Made by a program: the position numbers and the translations under genes. A stretch of 64,000 nt of DNA, from NCBI GenBank assembly GCA_945882415.1, contig CAMCWC010000001.1:186001-250000 (forward strand), given 5' to 3'. Positions 24,930 through 32,201 of the stretch are shown here, piece after piece (the first letter of the stretch is position 1; each line of letters starts with the position of its first letter). The notes below the pieces were generated by a model, which had not been told where the DNA came from, made no database searches, and saw nothing but the letters and a program-made list of their open reading frames with translations. The DNA is from Chthonomonas calidirosea. Its GTDB lineage: Bacteria > Armatimonadota > Fimbriimonadia > Fimbriimonadales > Fimbriimonadaceae.

Positions 24930-25034
24930 TACAGCCAAGGGACTGAGGCGACTCCGAAAATGGAAGCCGTCCGGTCTTGGTGGAAGCCTAGCGGGGTCGT
25001 CATTTGCTCTCCTTTCGAGGACCCCGCATTTTTT
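24930..25034 (+). ncRNA. Putative small non-coding RNA with its own promoter and terminator
   Basis: A transcript from about 24930 would fold into a long hairpin at 24935-24980: CCAAG/CTTGG, GGAC/GTCC, GGC/GCC and TCC/GGA pair in order with small bulges. It would end at a terminator, GCGGGGTC (24991-24998) pairing with GACCCCGC (25020-25027), followed by T6 (25029-25034). No convincing ORF with a start site fits. It lies between two - strand units (ABC cluster and trp genes) and is antisense to neither, ending 19 nt short of the trpF stop. It does not match the SRP, 6S or tmRNA patterns I know. Confidence 0.65.
24991..25034 (+). terminator. Terminator of the putative small RNA
   Basis: An 8-bp GC-rich stem, a 21-nt loop and six T on the + strand. 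It has no T-run in the other direction, so it does not serve trpF. Confidence 0.8.
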
Positions 25035-25052
25035 CGAAAAAGTTCCGGCTGA

Positions 25053-25649
25053 CTACGCTGACTTCGCGAGTTCGATGAATGTTCGCATTTTTTCGAGATT
25101 TTTAATTCCGGGGGCAGATTCGATTCCACTGCTCACATCCACCGCGTATGGGCGCACCCTTCGAATCGCATCCTGAATGTTGTCTGGCGTTAGCCCACCG
25201 GCTAAGATGACCGGCCGTTGCGAGCGCTGAACAATCTCGGCTGCAATGTCCCAATCCACCTTGTGCCCCGTTCCGCCATATGCGTCCGCCCGGTACGCGT
25301 CGAGCAGAATCGCGGCCGCGTTGATCGTTTGGTCCGTGTGGTCCTGAGCCGTTTGACCCTGTAGTAGCCGGATGACGCGAATCCGCTTTGTCGCCGGCTC
25401 CGGGAAGAGTTCCCAGTCCACGCCTTGCACAAAATCGAAATAGGTTTTGCCGGGGACGCGGTTGACGTTCCCAAAGACTGCGACTTTCAGCACGAACGGA
25501 TCGAGGTCGGCAACCCACTTCGGCTCGTCGTTGCCGATAAATCTTGGACTGTTTGGCTCATGCACGAAGCCCAACGCGTCGGCGCCAAAGTTCGCGGCTG
25601 CCCTCGCGTCTTCGAGGCGTGTTAGTCCGCAAATCTTTACTTTGGTCAT
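25053..25649 (-). CDS. trpF: Phosphoribosylanthranilate isomerase
   Basis: 198 residues; the Amadori isomerisation step of tryptophan synthesis. KICGLTRLEDARAAANFGADALGFVH carries the catalytic Cys; LLDAYRADAYGGTGHKVDW holds the general-acid Asp; VILAGGLTPDNIQDAI and AVDVSSGIESAPGIKN form the phosphate site. It overlaps trpC by 4 nt. Confidence 0.97.
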   Translation of the reverse strand: MTKVKICGLTRLEDARAAANFGADALGFVHEPNSPRFIGNDEPKWVADLDPFVLKVAVFGNVNRVPGKTYFDFVQGVDWELFPEPATKRIRVIRLLQGQTAQDHTDQTINAAAILLDAYRADAYGGTGHKVDWDIAAEIVQRSQRPVILAGGLTPDNIQDAIRRVRPYAVDVSSGIESAPGIKNLEKMRTFIELAKSA

Positions 25650-26425
25650 CGCCCCAGGACCTCACTTACTTTCCCTGCAATGTCCGGTGATCGGGTGAAG
25701 GTTGTTCCAATGAGGACCGCTTTGGCTCCGGCGGCTGCCATTCGGGCAAGATCGGCGTGCGTCTCCAGGGCGCTTTCGCTGACTGCGGTTGCATGCGGAG
25801 TGATGAGTGGAAGAAGGCTCTCACTGATCGAAAGGTCTGTCTTGAAGGTCGAGAGGTCGCGATTGTTGACGCCGATCAAACTCGCCCCTGAAGCTAACGC
25901 ACTCTCGACTTCGGGCTCGTTATGGACCTCGACAAGCGCATCCATTCCAAGCAGCTCCGCGAGTTCTCGTAATTCGCGCATCTGTCCCGTGCTCAGGCTC
26001 GCGGCGATAAGCAAAACCGCGTCGGCATGCCAAGCACGGGCTTCATAAATTTGGTAAGGGTCGTACAGAAAGTCTTTGCGAAGGCAGGGAAGACTCACCG
26101 CCGCGCGGGCCGCGGTCAGGAATTCTGGCGAACCCTGAAAGTACGGCGTATCCGTGAGGATAGATAAGCACTGCGCGGCTGCACCTTCATAAGTCTTCGC
26201 AATCTCAACCGGATCGAAGTCGGCTCGGATGACCCCTTGCGATGGACTCGCCTTTTTGACCTCCGCGATCAGGGCTAGGCCGTCGAAGTTCTGCAATGCC
26301 GACTTGAACCCGCGGGTTGGCGGAGCGAGCTTGGCCAGCGCCTCGAGTTCCGAGAGCGGAACCTTCGTCTTGGCTGCCTCAACTTCCTCTCGCTTGGTGG
26401 CGAAAATCTTCTCGAGTACTGACAT
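25646..26425 (-). CDS. trpC: Indole-3-glycerol phosphate synthase
   Basis: 259 residues; closes the indole ring in tryptophan synthesis. The TIM barrel has LIAEVKKASPSQGVIRADFDP with the catalytic Lys, LSILTDTPYFQGS, LRKDFLYDPYQIYEAR, GVNNRDLSTFKTDL and VSESALETHADLARMAAAGAKAVLIGT. Two nt separate it from trpD and it overlaps trpF by 4 nt. Confidence 0.97.
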   Translation of the reverse strand: MSVLEKIFATKREEVEAAKTKVPLSELEALAKLAPPTRGFKSALQNFDGLALIAEVKKASPSQGVIRADFDPVEIAKTYEGAAAQCLSILTDTPYFQGSPEFLTAARAAVSLPCLRKDFLYDPYQIYEARAWHADAVLLIAASLSTGQMRELRELAELLGMDALVEVHNEPEVESALASGASLIGVNNRDLSTFKTDLSISESLLPLITPHATAVSESALETHADLARMAAAGAKAVLIGTTFTRSPDIAGKVSEVLGR

Positions 26426-26427
26426 GA

Positions 26428-27438
26428 TTACTGTGCGTCCGCCCGTTGAAGTGCTCGGAGTTTTTCTTCGGCATCTCCCGTCGCAATGGCGGCCCTTGCT
26501 CGCTCTACGCCGTCAGGCAAGGTTTCGGCCACTCCGCCGAGCCAAAGGGCCGCCGCCACGTTTGGCAAGATTGCCTTTGCTCGCAACGAGTTCACATCGG
26601 AAACTGCCTCAATCAGCATCTCCGCGCTTTCAGCCGCTGTCTGACCGGGTATCAACGCCCTAGGATCCACCGGCTCCAGACCGAAATCATGAGGGGTGAG
26701 CGTTCCAGTTGAAACCTTTCCGTCCCATAGCTTAACGAACTCGGTGGGGGCGACCGGAGAAATTTCGTCTAGGTCGTCGAGCCCGTGGACCAACAACGCT
26801 CTATCCGCGCCAAGCGCTCTAAGGGCCTCTCCCATACTGCGCATGAGCCCAGCGTCGTAAACACCGATCAGCTGCCGGCGTGCCCCGGCCGGATTCGCGA
26901 GCGGTCCAAGCTGATTAAAGACAGTGCGAATTCCCAAGTCTCGTCGAGCCTGCCCTACGACACGCATGGCTGAGTGGTGCGCTGGTGCAAAGAGGAAAAC
27001 CAAGTTGAAGTCGGTCAGCTTGCGGAGAAGTTCGCTACTCTCGCCGCCCAGCTGAATGCCGAGTGCTTCCAGGACATCCGCCATGCCGCACTTGCTGGTG
27101 ACCGCGCGGTTTCCGTGCTTTGCAATCCGGGCTCCCGCCGCCGCGGCAACAATCGCCGCTGCCGTGGACATGTTGAAGGAAGGGGAGCCACCGCCGGTGC
27201 CGCAGGTGTCGACCAAATCAGTAAAAGGATGTTCGAGCTGGACCGCTTTGTTTCGGAGCACCGTGGCAAAGGCAGCAAGTTCCTGGGTGGTGCAGCCTTT
27301 AACTCGAAGCGCGAGTAGCGCACCGCCAATCTGTGCGTCGGGGGAAGCACCGCTGAGCAAGTGCTCCATCAATTGGGTTGCCCCTTCAGAAGTCAGGTCC
27401 CGGCGCTCAAGGACCGGCTGGATGAGTTCAGCGAACAC
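26428..27438 (-). CDS. trpD: Anthranilate phosphoribosyltransferase
   Basis: 336 residues; adds PRPP to anthranilate. DTCGTGGGSPSFNMSTAAAIVAAAAG with the PRPP loop, KHGNRAVTSKCGMADVLEALG and FAPAHHSAMRVVGQARRDLGIRTVFNQLGPLANP are typical. First gene of trpD-trpC-trpF. No trpE, trpG, trpA or trpB is in the window, so the pathway is split across the genome. Confidence 0.97.
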   Translation of the reverse strand: MFAELIQPVLERRDLTSEGATQLMEHLLSGASPDAQIGGALLALRVKGCTTQELAAFATVLRNKAVQLEHPFTDLVDTCGTGGGSPSFNMSTAAAIVAAAAGARIAKHGNRAVTSKCGMADVLEALGIQLGGESSELLRKLTDFNLVFLFAPAHHSAMRVVGQARRDLGIRTVFNQLGPLANPAGARRQLIGVYDAGLMRSMGEALRALGADRALLVHGLDDLDEISPVAPTEFVKLWDGKVSTGTLTPHDFGLEPVDPRALIPGQTAAESAEMLIEAVSDVNSLRAKAILPNVAAALWLGGVAETLPDGVERARAAIATGDAEEKLRALQRADAQ

Positions 27439-27447
27439 GCCGCTAGG

Positions 27448-27879
27448 TTACTCGGGCGAGTCGCCGTTAGTGATGGCGTGTAGCCTCAACTTTGAATCTA
27501 CAAATCGCTTCGAGCGCGCCTTCGCCGGATCTCTTTGTCGCCATCTCTTGAGAGGTGTCACGCATTCCTGAGTTCGATCCAGCGACCTTTTTATGGGCTC
27601 AAAAGTGTGAACGGCCGCAGAAAGAGGACGGTGGCCGGAGAATATGCGCAGCGTGTAAACGAACCGGTCACCAGTAATCTTGCCGGTGTAGGTTCCTTTG
27701 TCTGAAGCTGTCAAACCGTGCACAGGATTCTTGGCCGCGACCTCAATGTCGCGTCTGATCATGTCTTTCTCTTCCGCCGTCAGGTCCATGAGCTTGACTG
27801 CGAAAGGGTTTGTATTGCCGACAATGCGGACAGTAACTCTTCGCTTTGGCTTGATACCTTTACTGATCTGAGCGTTCAT
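27448..27879 (-). CDS. Hypothetical basic protein upstream of trpD
   Basis: 143 residues, strongly basic, beginning KGIKPKRRVTVRIVGNTNPF. A central block GTYTGKITGDRFVYTLRIFSGH looks beta-rich. No family recognised. It lies 9 nt before trpD on the same strand and 52 nt after the cyclase-like gene, so it belongs to one or the other transcript. Confidence 0.6.
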   Translation of the reverse strand: MNAQISKGIKPKRRVTVRIVGNTNPFAVKLMDLTAEEKDMIRRDIEVAAKNPVHGLTASDKGTYTGKITGDRFVYTLRIFSGHRPLSAAVHTFEPIKRSLDRTQECVTPLKRWRQRDPAKARSKRFVDSKLRLHAITNGDSPE

Positions 27880-27931
27880 GCGTGGCTTCTAGTTTGCGAG
27901 ACGTGGCATCTTATCCATTCGCATCTCTAAT

Positions 27932-28687
27932 TTAAGAAAATACCTTGTCAAGCATTTGCTCAAGAAACCGCTCGGTATTCGTGGCCTTGATCATCACGCG
28001 TAAGTCAGAAGACCGAAACGCCGACATCGAATTTTCGATCCATTTCTCAGCCTCACGCTTGGATTTCCCGGAAATGATGGATAGCGGATTCAAGACTAAA
28101 GTTTCAAAGGATTTGCCATCCGCCAAAGGCACATCGTAGTTACGCAAAAGGGCCCGAAGGGACGGAGGTGTGATTTCTTTGCGTCTTGGGTTCGCCGTAC
28201 CACCTTCTGATGCGATGCTAGCCAGGAGCTGAATTACCGATGGACCAGCGAATATGAAGGCTCCGTCAGCGGTCTCATGAAGTGCAGCGGCTTCATTTAT
28301 GGCAGCACCTACCAAAAAGGTCTTGCGAATGGCGACCTCGCCATAGCTCAGAGCGCCCCGGAAATTCAAAACATCTGAAGAGGAAGTAGTGCGACTTTGA
28401 GAAAGATCGGCCATTGCGTATAGGAACTTCGCAGCTGCCGTACAGACGTTTTCGATCGAATCAACGGCCGATTGGAAGTCAGCCGCTTCTGCTCCGCAGC
28501 TGGCAAAAATCACCGTATCTGACAGAAACGTGACCGTAACGGTTTCGGGCACGTACGTTTCTGCGAGCTCAAACGCAGCCTCCATGAACTCCAATATCTG
28601 ATTCGCGGGCTTGCCACGCGCATATTCCTTGAAACCCAAGGCGTCCATCATGATGACCGCGCCTTTGCCCTGAGTTTCCGACATCAA
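27932..28687 (-). CDS. Class III nucleotide-cyclase-like protein
   Basis: 251 residues. The fold markers of class III cyclases are visible: GAVIMMDALGFKEYA with the first metal Asp (D15), TFLSDTVIFA with the second (D57), FRGALSYGEVAI, and FLVGAAINEAAALHE, which aligns with G-x-x-V-N-x-A-A-R-L with Asn131 kept but the transition-state Arg replaced by Ala. No membrane, HAMP or receiver domain is attached. It may be an inactive homologue or a divergent enzyme of the type found in pyrimidine-cyclase (Pycsar) defence, but no effector with a TIR or membrane domain lies next to it. Confidence 0.6.
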   Translation of the reverse strand: MMSETQGKGAVIMMDALGFKEYARGKPANQILEFMEAAFELAETYVPETVTVTFLSDTVIFASCGAEAADFQSAVDSIENVCTAAAKFLYAMADLSQSRTTSSSDVLNFRGALSYGEVAIRKTFLVGAAINEAAALHETADGAFIFAGPSVIQLLASIASEGGTANPRRKEITPPSLRALLRNYDVPLADGKSFETLVLNPLSIISGKSKREAEKWIENSMSAFRSSDLRVMIKATNTERFLEQMLDKVFS

Positions 28688-28763
28688 CCATTCTTACCCC
28701 GGCGACTTGACGGATCAAACCCGCACATTTGCTTGGTTGACGAAACTCCGATTTCTCTAGAAT

Positions 28764-28785
28764 ATAGTAAACACTTGTCTACTAT
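28764..28785. promoter_or_regulatory. Inverted repeat in the promoter of the sigma-4-like gene
   Basis: ATAGTA (28764-28769) and TACTAT (28780-28785) are perfect inverted arms 10 nt apart, overlapping a TAGAATATAGT -10 region preceded by TTGACG at 28737-28742. It is a candidate operator, possibly autoregulatory. Confidence 0.45.
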
Positions 28786-28796
28786 TCGAGAAGAAA

Positions 28797-29213
28797 ATGA
28801 ACCAAGAAGATCTGAAATTTGTCGCCGAAGCCCTTATGGCCATGTGCGAAGGGGAAGCCAAAACTCGCCCCCTTGACGAGAAAACCCTTGACCGAAAGCT
28901 CAAGGAAAGCCGGATGCGTGACCCGGTGTGGGCACTTGCCCAACTCAAGGCTCCCGGGGACCACCTATTCGAATCGGAGTGTCGCGAGATCGTGAGAAAG
29001 GCTGCTTTGACCGACCGGCAAGAAGTCGTCCTATCGTTACGAGTTGCCGGAATCCTGTTTGAAGATATCGGAAACCGGTTTGGTGGCACGAAACAAGGTG
29101 CCCGCGTGGTTTTTATTCAGGCTTTGAAGAAAATTACGCGTGCTTGCCGCGTCTATCCTTACAGAGGGTTATCCGAGGTTTACCGGTGGGAGACTCGACG
29201 GGGTCGAGCGTGA
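28797..29213 (+). CDS. Sigma-70 region 4-like DNA-binding protein
   Basis: 138 residues. The C-terminal half ALTDRQEVVLSLRVAGILFEDIGNRF followed by TKQGARVVFIQALKKI has the region 4 helix-turn-helix pattern of sigma factors (LT-x-x-Q-x-x-V/I-L ... A-x-x-F/L), with no region 2 in front. The N-terminal half is acidic-helical. It may be a stand-alone region-4 protein modulating RNA polymerase or a DNA-binding regulator. The following zinc-ribbon TPR gene starts 45 nt later. Confidence 0.7.
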   Translation: MNQEDLKFVAEALMAMCEGEAKTRPLDEKTLDRKLKESRMRDPVWALAQLKAPGDHLFESECREIVRKAALTDRQEVVLSLRVAGILFEDIGNRFGGTKQGARVVFIQALKKITRACRVYPYRGLSEVYRWETRRGRA

Positions 29214-29258
29214 TGGTTTCGGTAGACTCGGCGGACCCTCTGGGGTAGGGAGTTCCGA

Positions 29259-30533
29259 ATGGTTTCTTGTATAAATTGCGCGACGCTCAACACGCTGGAC
29301 AGCGCGTTTTGCCGTAAGTGTGGGGCCGCAGTGTCAACTCTAGAGGTTGAAGAAGCACAGGCAAAACTAGATCGCCTCGCCTCAGAAGGCGCAAAGGCAC
29401 TATCAGAGGCTCGGTACGCCGACGCTGTGATGAGCGCCGAGACGTGCCTGGAAGCCAATCCAACGATGTTGTCGGCGCTCACCCTCCTAAGCGACGCACG
29501 AGCGCGACAGGGGGACATTGCCGGAGCGCTTGACGTTGCCGACCGCATTGTCGATCTCAACCCTGATTCCGAACTCGATCGCATCAAGCGCAACAAACTC
29601 CGAACCCAGCTTCAAGAGTCGATCCGGGTTCCGGAAAGCGGGAATCGTGGACTGGCGATCACGGCCGCAGTTGCAGCAGTTGTTTTGGTCGGCACGATCG
29701 GCATTCTCGGAGCTAAGTTGGCTCTCGGAAACGGAACCGTCGCGGCAAAGGATAAGCCGGACGTATCCACTCCCCTGGGCACGGAGACCGGAAACGGTGC
29801 GACGGTAAACCAGACCACTCCTGTCCAGCAAAATGCCGCCGGTCAACTGCAGACGAATCCGCAAACTGCAAACACTCCGAAACCCGGAGAAGTCGGAGCC
29901 ATCTCAACTCAGCCAACTACAGATCAGCGGGCATCGGAAACTCCAATGCGAGAACCCGAAAGTCGCGGTAATCGGAGTGCCATGAACCTTCCGAAGTTCG
30001 ATGGAACCCGGCTCCCTTCGGCGGATGAAACCATCTCCGTCCAGCCGGTTCGGCCACCAGAAATTCCTGTAAACAATGGCGCAAACCGACCAAGGCCCGG
30101 CGGGGACCCCGATCCTACAACCCCTCCTACCAGCGACGATCGAAATGCTCCGCCCGCAGAACCCGATCCAGGCGAGATTGAGATCAAGATTCGTGACGGC
30201 GGCCCTAAAACCCAGGGCGGCGGTACTCGGACCGATGGCGGCGCGCAAGCCATGATGGACACGGCTCGCCAACAACAGCTTACGAACAACTCCACCGGAG
30301 CAGCCGGTAGCTATGAGAAAGCGCTCCAAGCCGGCGCGGACCCCGTGTTCACCAACCAGCGACTCGGTCTGACTTACGCTCGGGCAGGAAAGAAAGATCA
30401 GGCAATCGACGCCTACCAGAAGGCCATTTCTGCCGGTGAGTCAGCAATGGCTTCCGGTCGCGGTGACAAAGCTCGAATCCAGAAGGCCGTTGACGTTTGC
30501 CGACAGGCTCTGAAAGTGCTGCAGGGTGGTTAG
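29259..30533 (+). CDS. Zinc-ribbon, TPR and transmembrane protein
   Basis: 424 residues. An N-terminal zinc ribbon CINCATLN...FCRKCG (two CxxC pairs, residues 4-21) is followed by TPR-like helices (ALSEARYADAVMSAETCLEANPT, ADRIVDLNPDSELDRI), one membrane helix (AITAAVAAVVLVGTIGILGAKLA, about 130-152), a long Pro/Thr/Asn-rich linker and a C-terminal TPR block (GSYEKALQAGADPVFTNQRLGLTYARAG...). Such proteins are probably membrane scaffolds. The next gene starts 8 nt before its stop. Confidence 0.8.
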   Translation: MVSCINCATLNTLDSAFCRKCGAAVSTLEVEEAQAKLDRLASEGAKALSEARYADAVMSAETCLEANPTMLSALTLLSDARARQGDIAGALDVADRIVDLNPDSELDRIKRNKLRTQLQESIRVPESGNRGLAITAAVAAVVLVGTIGILGAKLALGNGTVAAKDKPDVSTPLGTETGNGATVNQTTPVQQNAAGQLQTNPQTANTPKPGEVGAISTQPTTDQRASETPMREPESRGNRSAMNLPKFDGTRLPSADETISVQPVRPPEIPVNNGANRPRPGGDPDPTTPPTSDDRNAPPAEPDPGEIEIKIRDGGPKTQGGGTRTDGGAQAMMDTARQQQLTNNSTGAAGSYEKALQAGADPVFTNQRLGLTYARAGKKDQAIDAYQKAISAGESAMASGRGDKARIQKAVDVCRQALKVLQGG

Positions 30534-32028
30534 GCTTCGTTCGCTCCTCGTTCTGGCGGCAGCCTTCTCCCCGCTGGCAGCGTTGGCCGAAGTGCCACGA
30601 ATTTTGATTGCGTACCAAACGGTGACGGATCAACTGCCAGACGCAACCGGTTTCCTGGACGATCCGTACGCAACCACCGCAAACTATCTTGCGGGCTACC
30701 TCGATGAGTCGGGCCGCGTCAGTTCGATTCTTTGGGGCATGACCGACGCCAAATTCCGGCAAGCGGTTCTCGATGGAAAGTTGGATGTCGAGGTTGAGAC
30801 GATCTCGGACAAAAACGTAAACAAGGCCGCCGACGTTTTGAAAGCAAGCTACGTCCTCCGAATTCGAACGATCACGAAAGCCGGGCGGACTTTAGCGGAG
30901 GCAGAGTTGCTCAAGGCCGGTCGAAAGGTCTGGAGTGATCGCGGAGAAGTGCAAGTTACGATTGGCGGATCCATTAGCACGTCCGATGCGTGCCGCAGCC
31001 TTGCGAACACCTGGCAATCAAAGCTTTTCTTGGGACCGCTAAAGGAACTCAATAGTGCTCCCGTGGTTCCAACGCCAACCCTTGACCCCGGTCAAGTTCG
31101 ACCTCCGGTGGATGGCTTAGCCGAGGAACCGTTACTCAACAACGCAGATCTTCTTGCCGCAGTCAAGGGCTTCCGAGAAGAAAAGAAACTCGGTTATGCG
31201 ATTGCCGCGCTTCGGGATGCGGTGGACCAAGCTCCGTTTGACCCGGAGCGACGATTGCTACTCGTCGACGTTCTGGTTGAATCTGGGCAATTCGTAGCGG
31301 CTGCCGAATGTGCGAATGGCGGGGCGGCCCTTGTTCCGAAGGAAACGCGTTTCCGAGATGCCGCGATCTCGGCTTGGATTGCCGCTGGTTCGCCCGAGAA
31401 AGCTCAAGACTTGTTGAACCTTGCGCTGACCAAAACGCCGGAAGATCCTAAACTTCGCTTGCTTGTGGCAGATATGTCCCTGAGTCAAGGAAAGCCAGAA
31501 GCGGCGATTCCGCACCTTGAGTCGGCGGCCGTTGCGTCAGACTCGGGCGAGATTCGTTTACGGCTTGCGCAGGCTTTTGCCATGACCGGAAACGCCGAGG
31601 TTGCCCAATCGCACCTGCTCGCAGCGCGAAAGCTGAATGCGGCCGAGGCGGTTCGCTATCCCATCGTTTTTGATCAACTCGATGCTGCCACCACGGCGGA
31701 GATGATCTCCCTGCGCGACCTGATCCCTCGCCTCATTGTCTCCAACCAACAGGCATCGGCTCGGGCCGAATTGAAGGCGATTGCGGGTCGAAACGACGCA
31801 CGAGTCGGTCTGCTTGAAGCCTGGAAAACGGCTCCAGAACTCGCGAAAGTGAACGAGATGGCGCTACTTGCCTACAAGCTGTTTGCCCTTGCGATTGATG
31901 GACTTGCGTCCTACTCAGCGACAAAAACAGAGGCGACCCTTTTGGATGCACGCATCGATCTTGCGGAAGCTCTCAAGCTGGCTCGCGAAGCTCGAGAGGC
32001 GTTTATCGCCGCTCGACAAGCCAGCTGA
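30526..32028 (+). CDS. Exported TPR-repeat protein
   Basis: 500 residues from GTG 30526. A cleavable signal peptide (SLLVLAAAFSPLAALA, cut before EVPRILIA) precedes a beta-rich N-terminal domain (about 21-165) and four or more TPRs (DQAPFDPERRLLLVDVLVESGQFVAAAECANGGAALVPKET, ALTKTPEDPKLRLLVADMSLSQGKPEAAIPHL). The overlap with the zinc-ribbon/TPR gene implies a shared transcript and probably a shared complex across the membrane. Confidence 0.8.
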   Translation: MVRLRSLLVLAAAFSPLAALAEVPRILIAYQTVTDQLPDATGFLDDPYATTANYLAGYLDESGRVSSILWGMTDAKFRQAVLDGKLDVEVETISDKNVNKAADVLKASYVLRIRTITKAGRTLAEAELLKAGRKVWSDRGEVQVTIGGSISTSDACRSLANTWQSKLFLGPLKELNSAPVVPTPTLDPGQVRPPVDGLAEEPLLNNADLLAAVKGFREEKKLGYAIAALRDAVDQAPFDPERRLLLVDVLVESGQFVAAAECANGGAALVPKETRFRDAAISAWIAAGSPEKAQDLLNLALTKTPEDPKLRLLVADMSLSQGKPEAAIPHLESAAVASDSGEIRLRLAQAFAMTGNAEVAQSHLLAARKLNAAEAVRYPIVFDQLDAATTAEMISLRDLIPRLIVSNQQASARAELKAIAGRNDARVGLLEAWKTAPELAKVNEMALLAYKLFALAIDGLASYSATKTEATLLDARIDLAEALKLAREAREAFIAARQAS

Positions 32029-32201
32029 GGAGGAAAGGGGTCCGGCCCCGGAGAGGGAGTCGAGGCCGGTGACTATGCTCAACACTTGCGTGCTAAGCAC
32101 TCCTTGGGGGAAGGAGGATGTTGCGTCATCTGTTTCAACGAGCGAAATATGGGTCCGGTTCCTTTTTGCCCTTCCTGCTGGATTTGCTGGGACTTTTGGG
32201 T
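32029..32201. other. Short intergenic region, nothing convincing
   Basis: Between the exported TPR gene and the converging amidohydrolase gene. A 6-bp CCGGCC/GGCCGG stem (32042-32047, 32064-32069) has no T-run. No coding or RNA signal supported. Confidence 0.5.

Noticed and set aside
24930-25034. SRP RNA, 6S RNA or trp leader identity for the small RNA
   Set aside because: The SRP domain IV sequence (GGAAGGAAGCA region) is missing, the length is too short for 6S, and the trp genes run on the other strand so it cannot be their leader.
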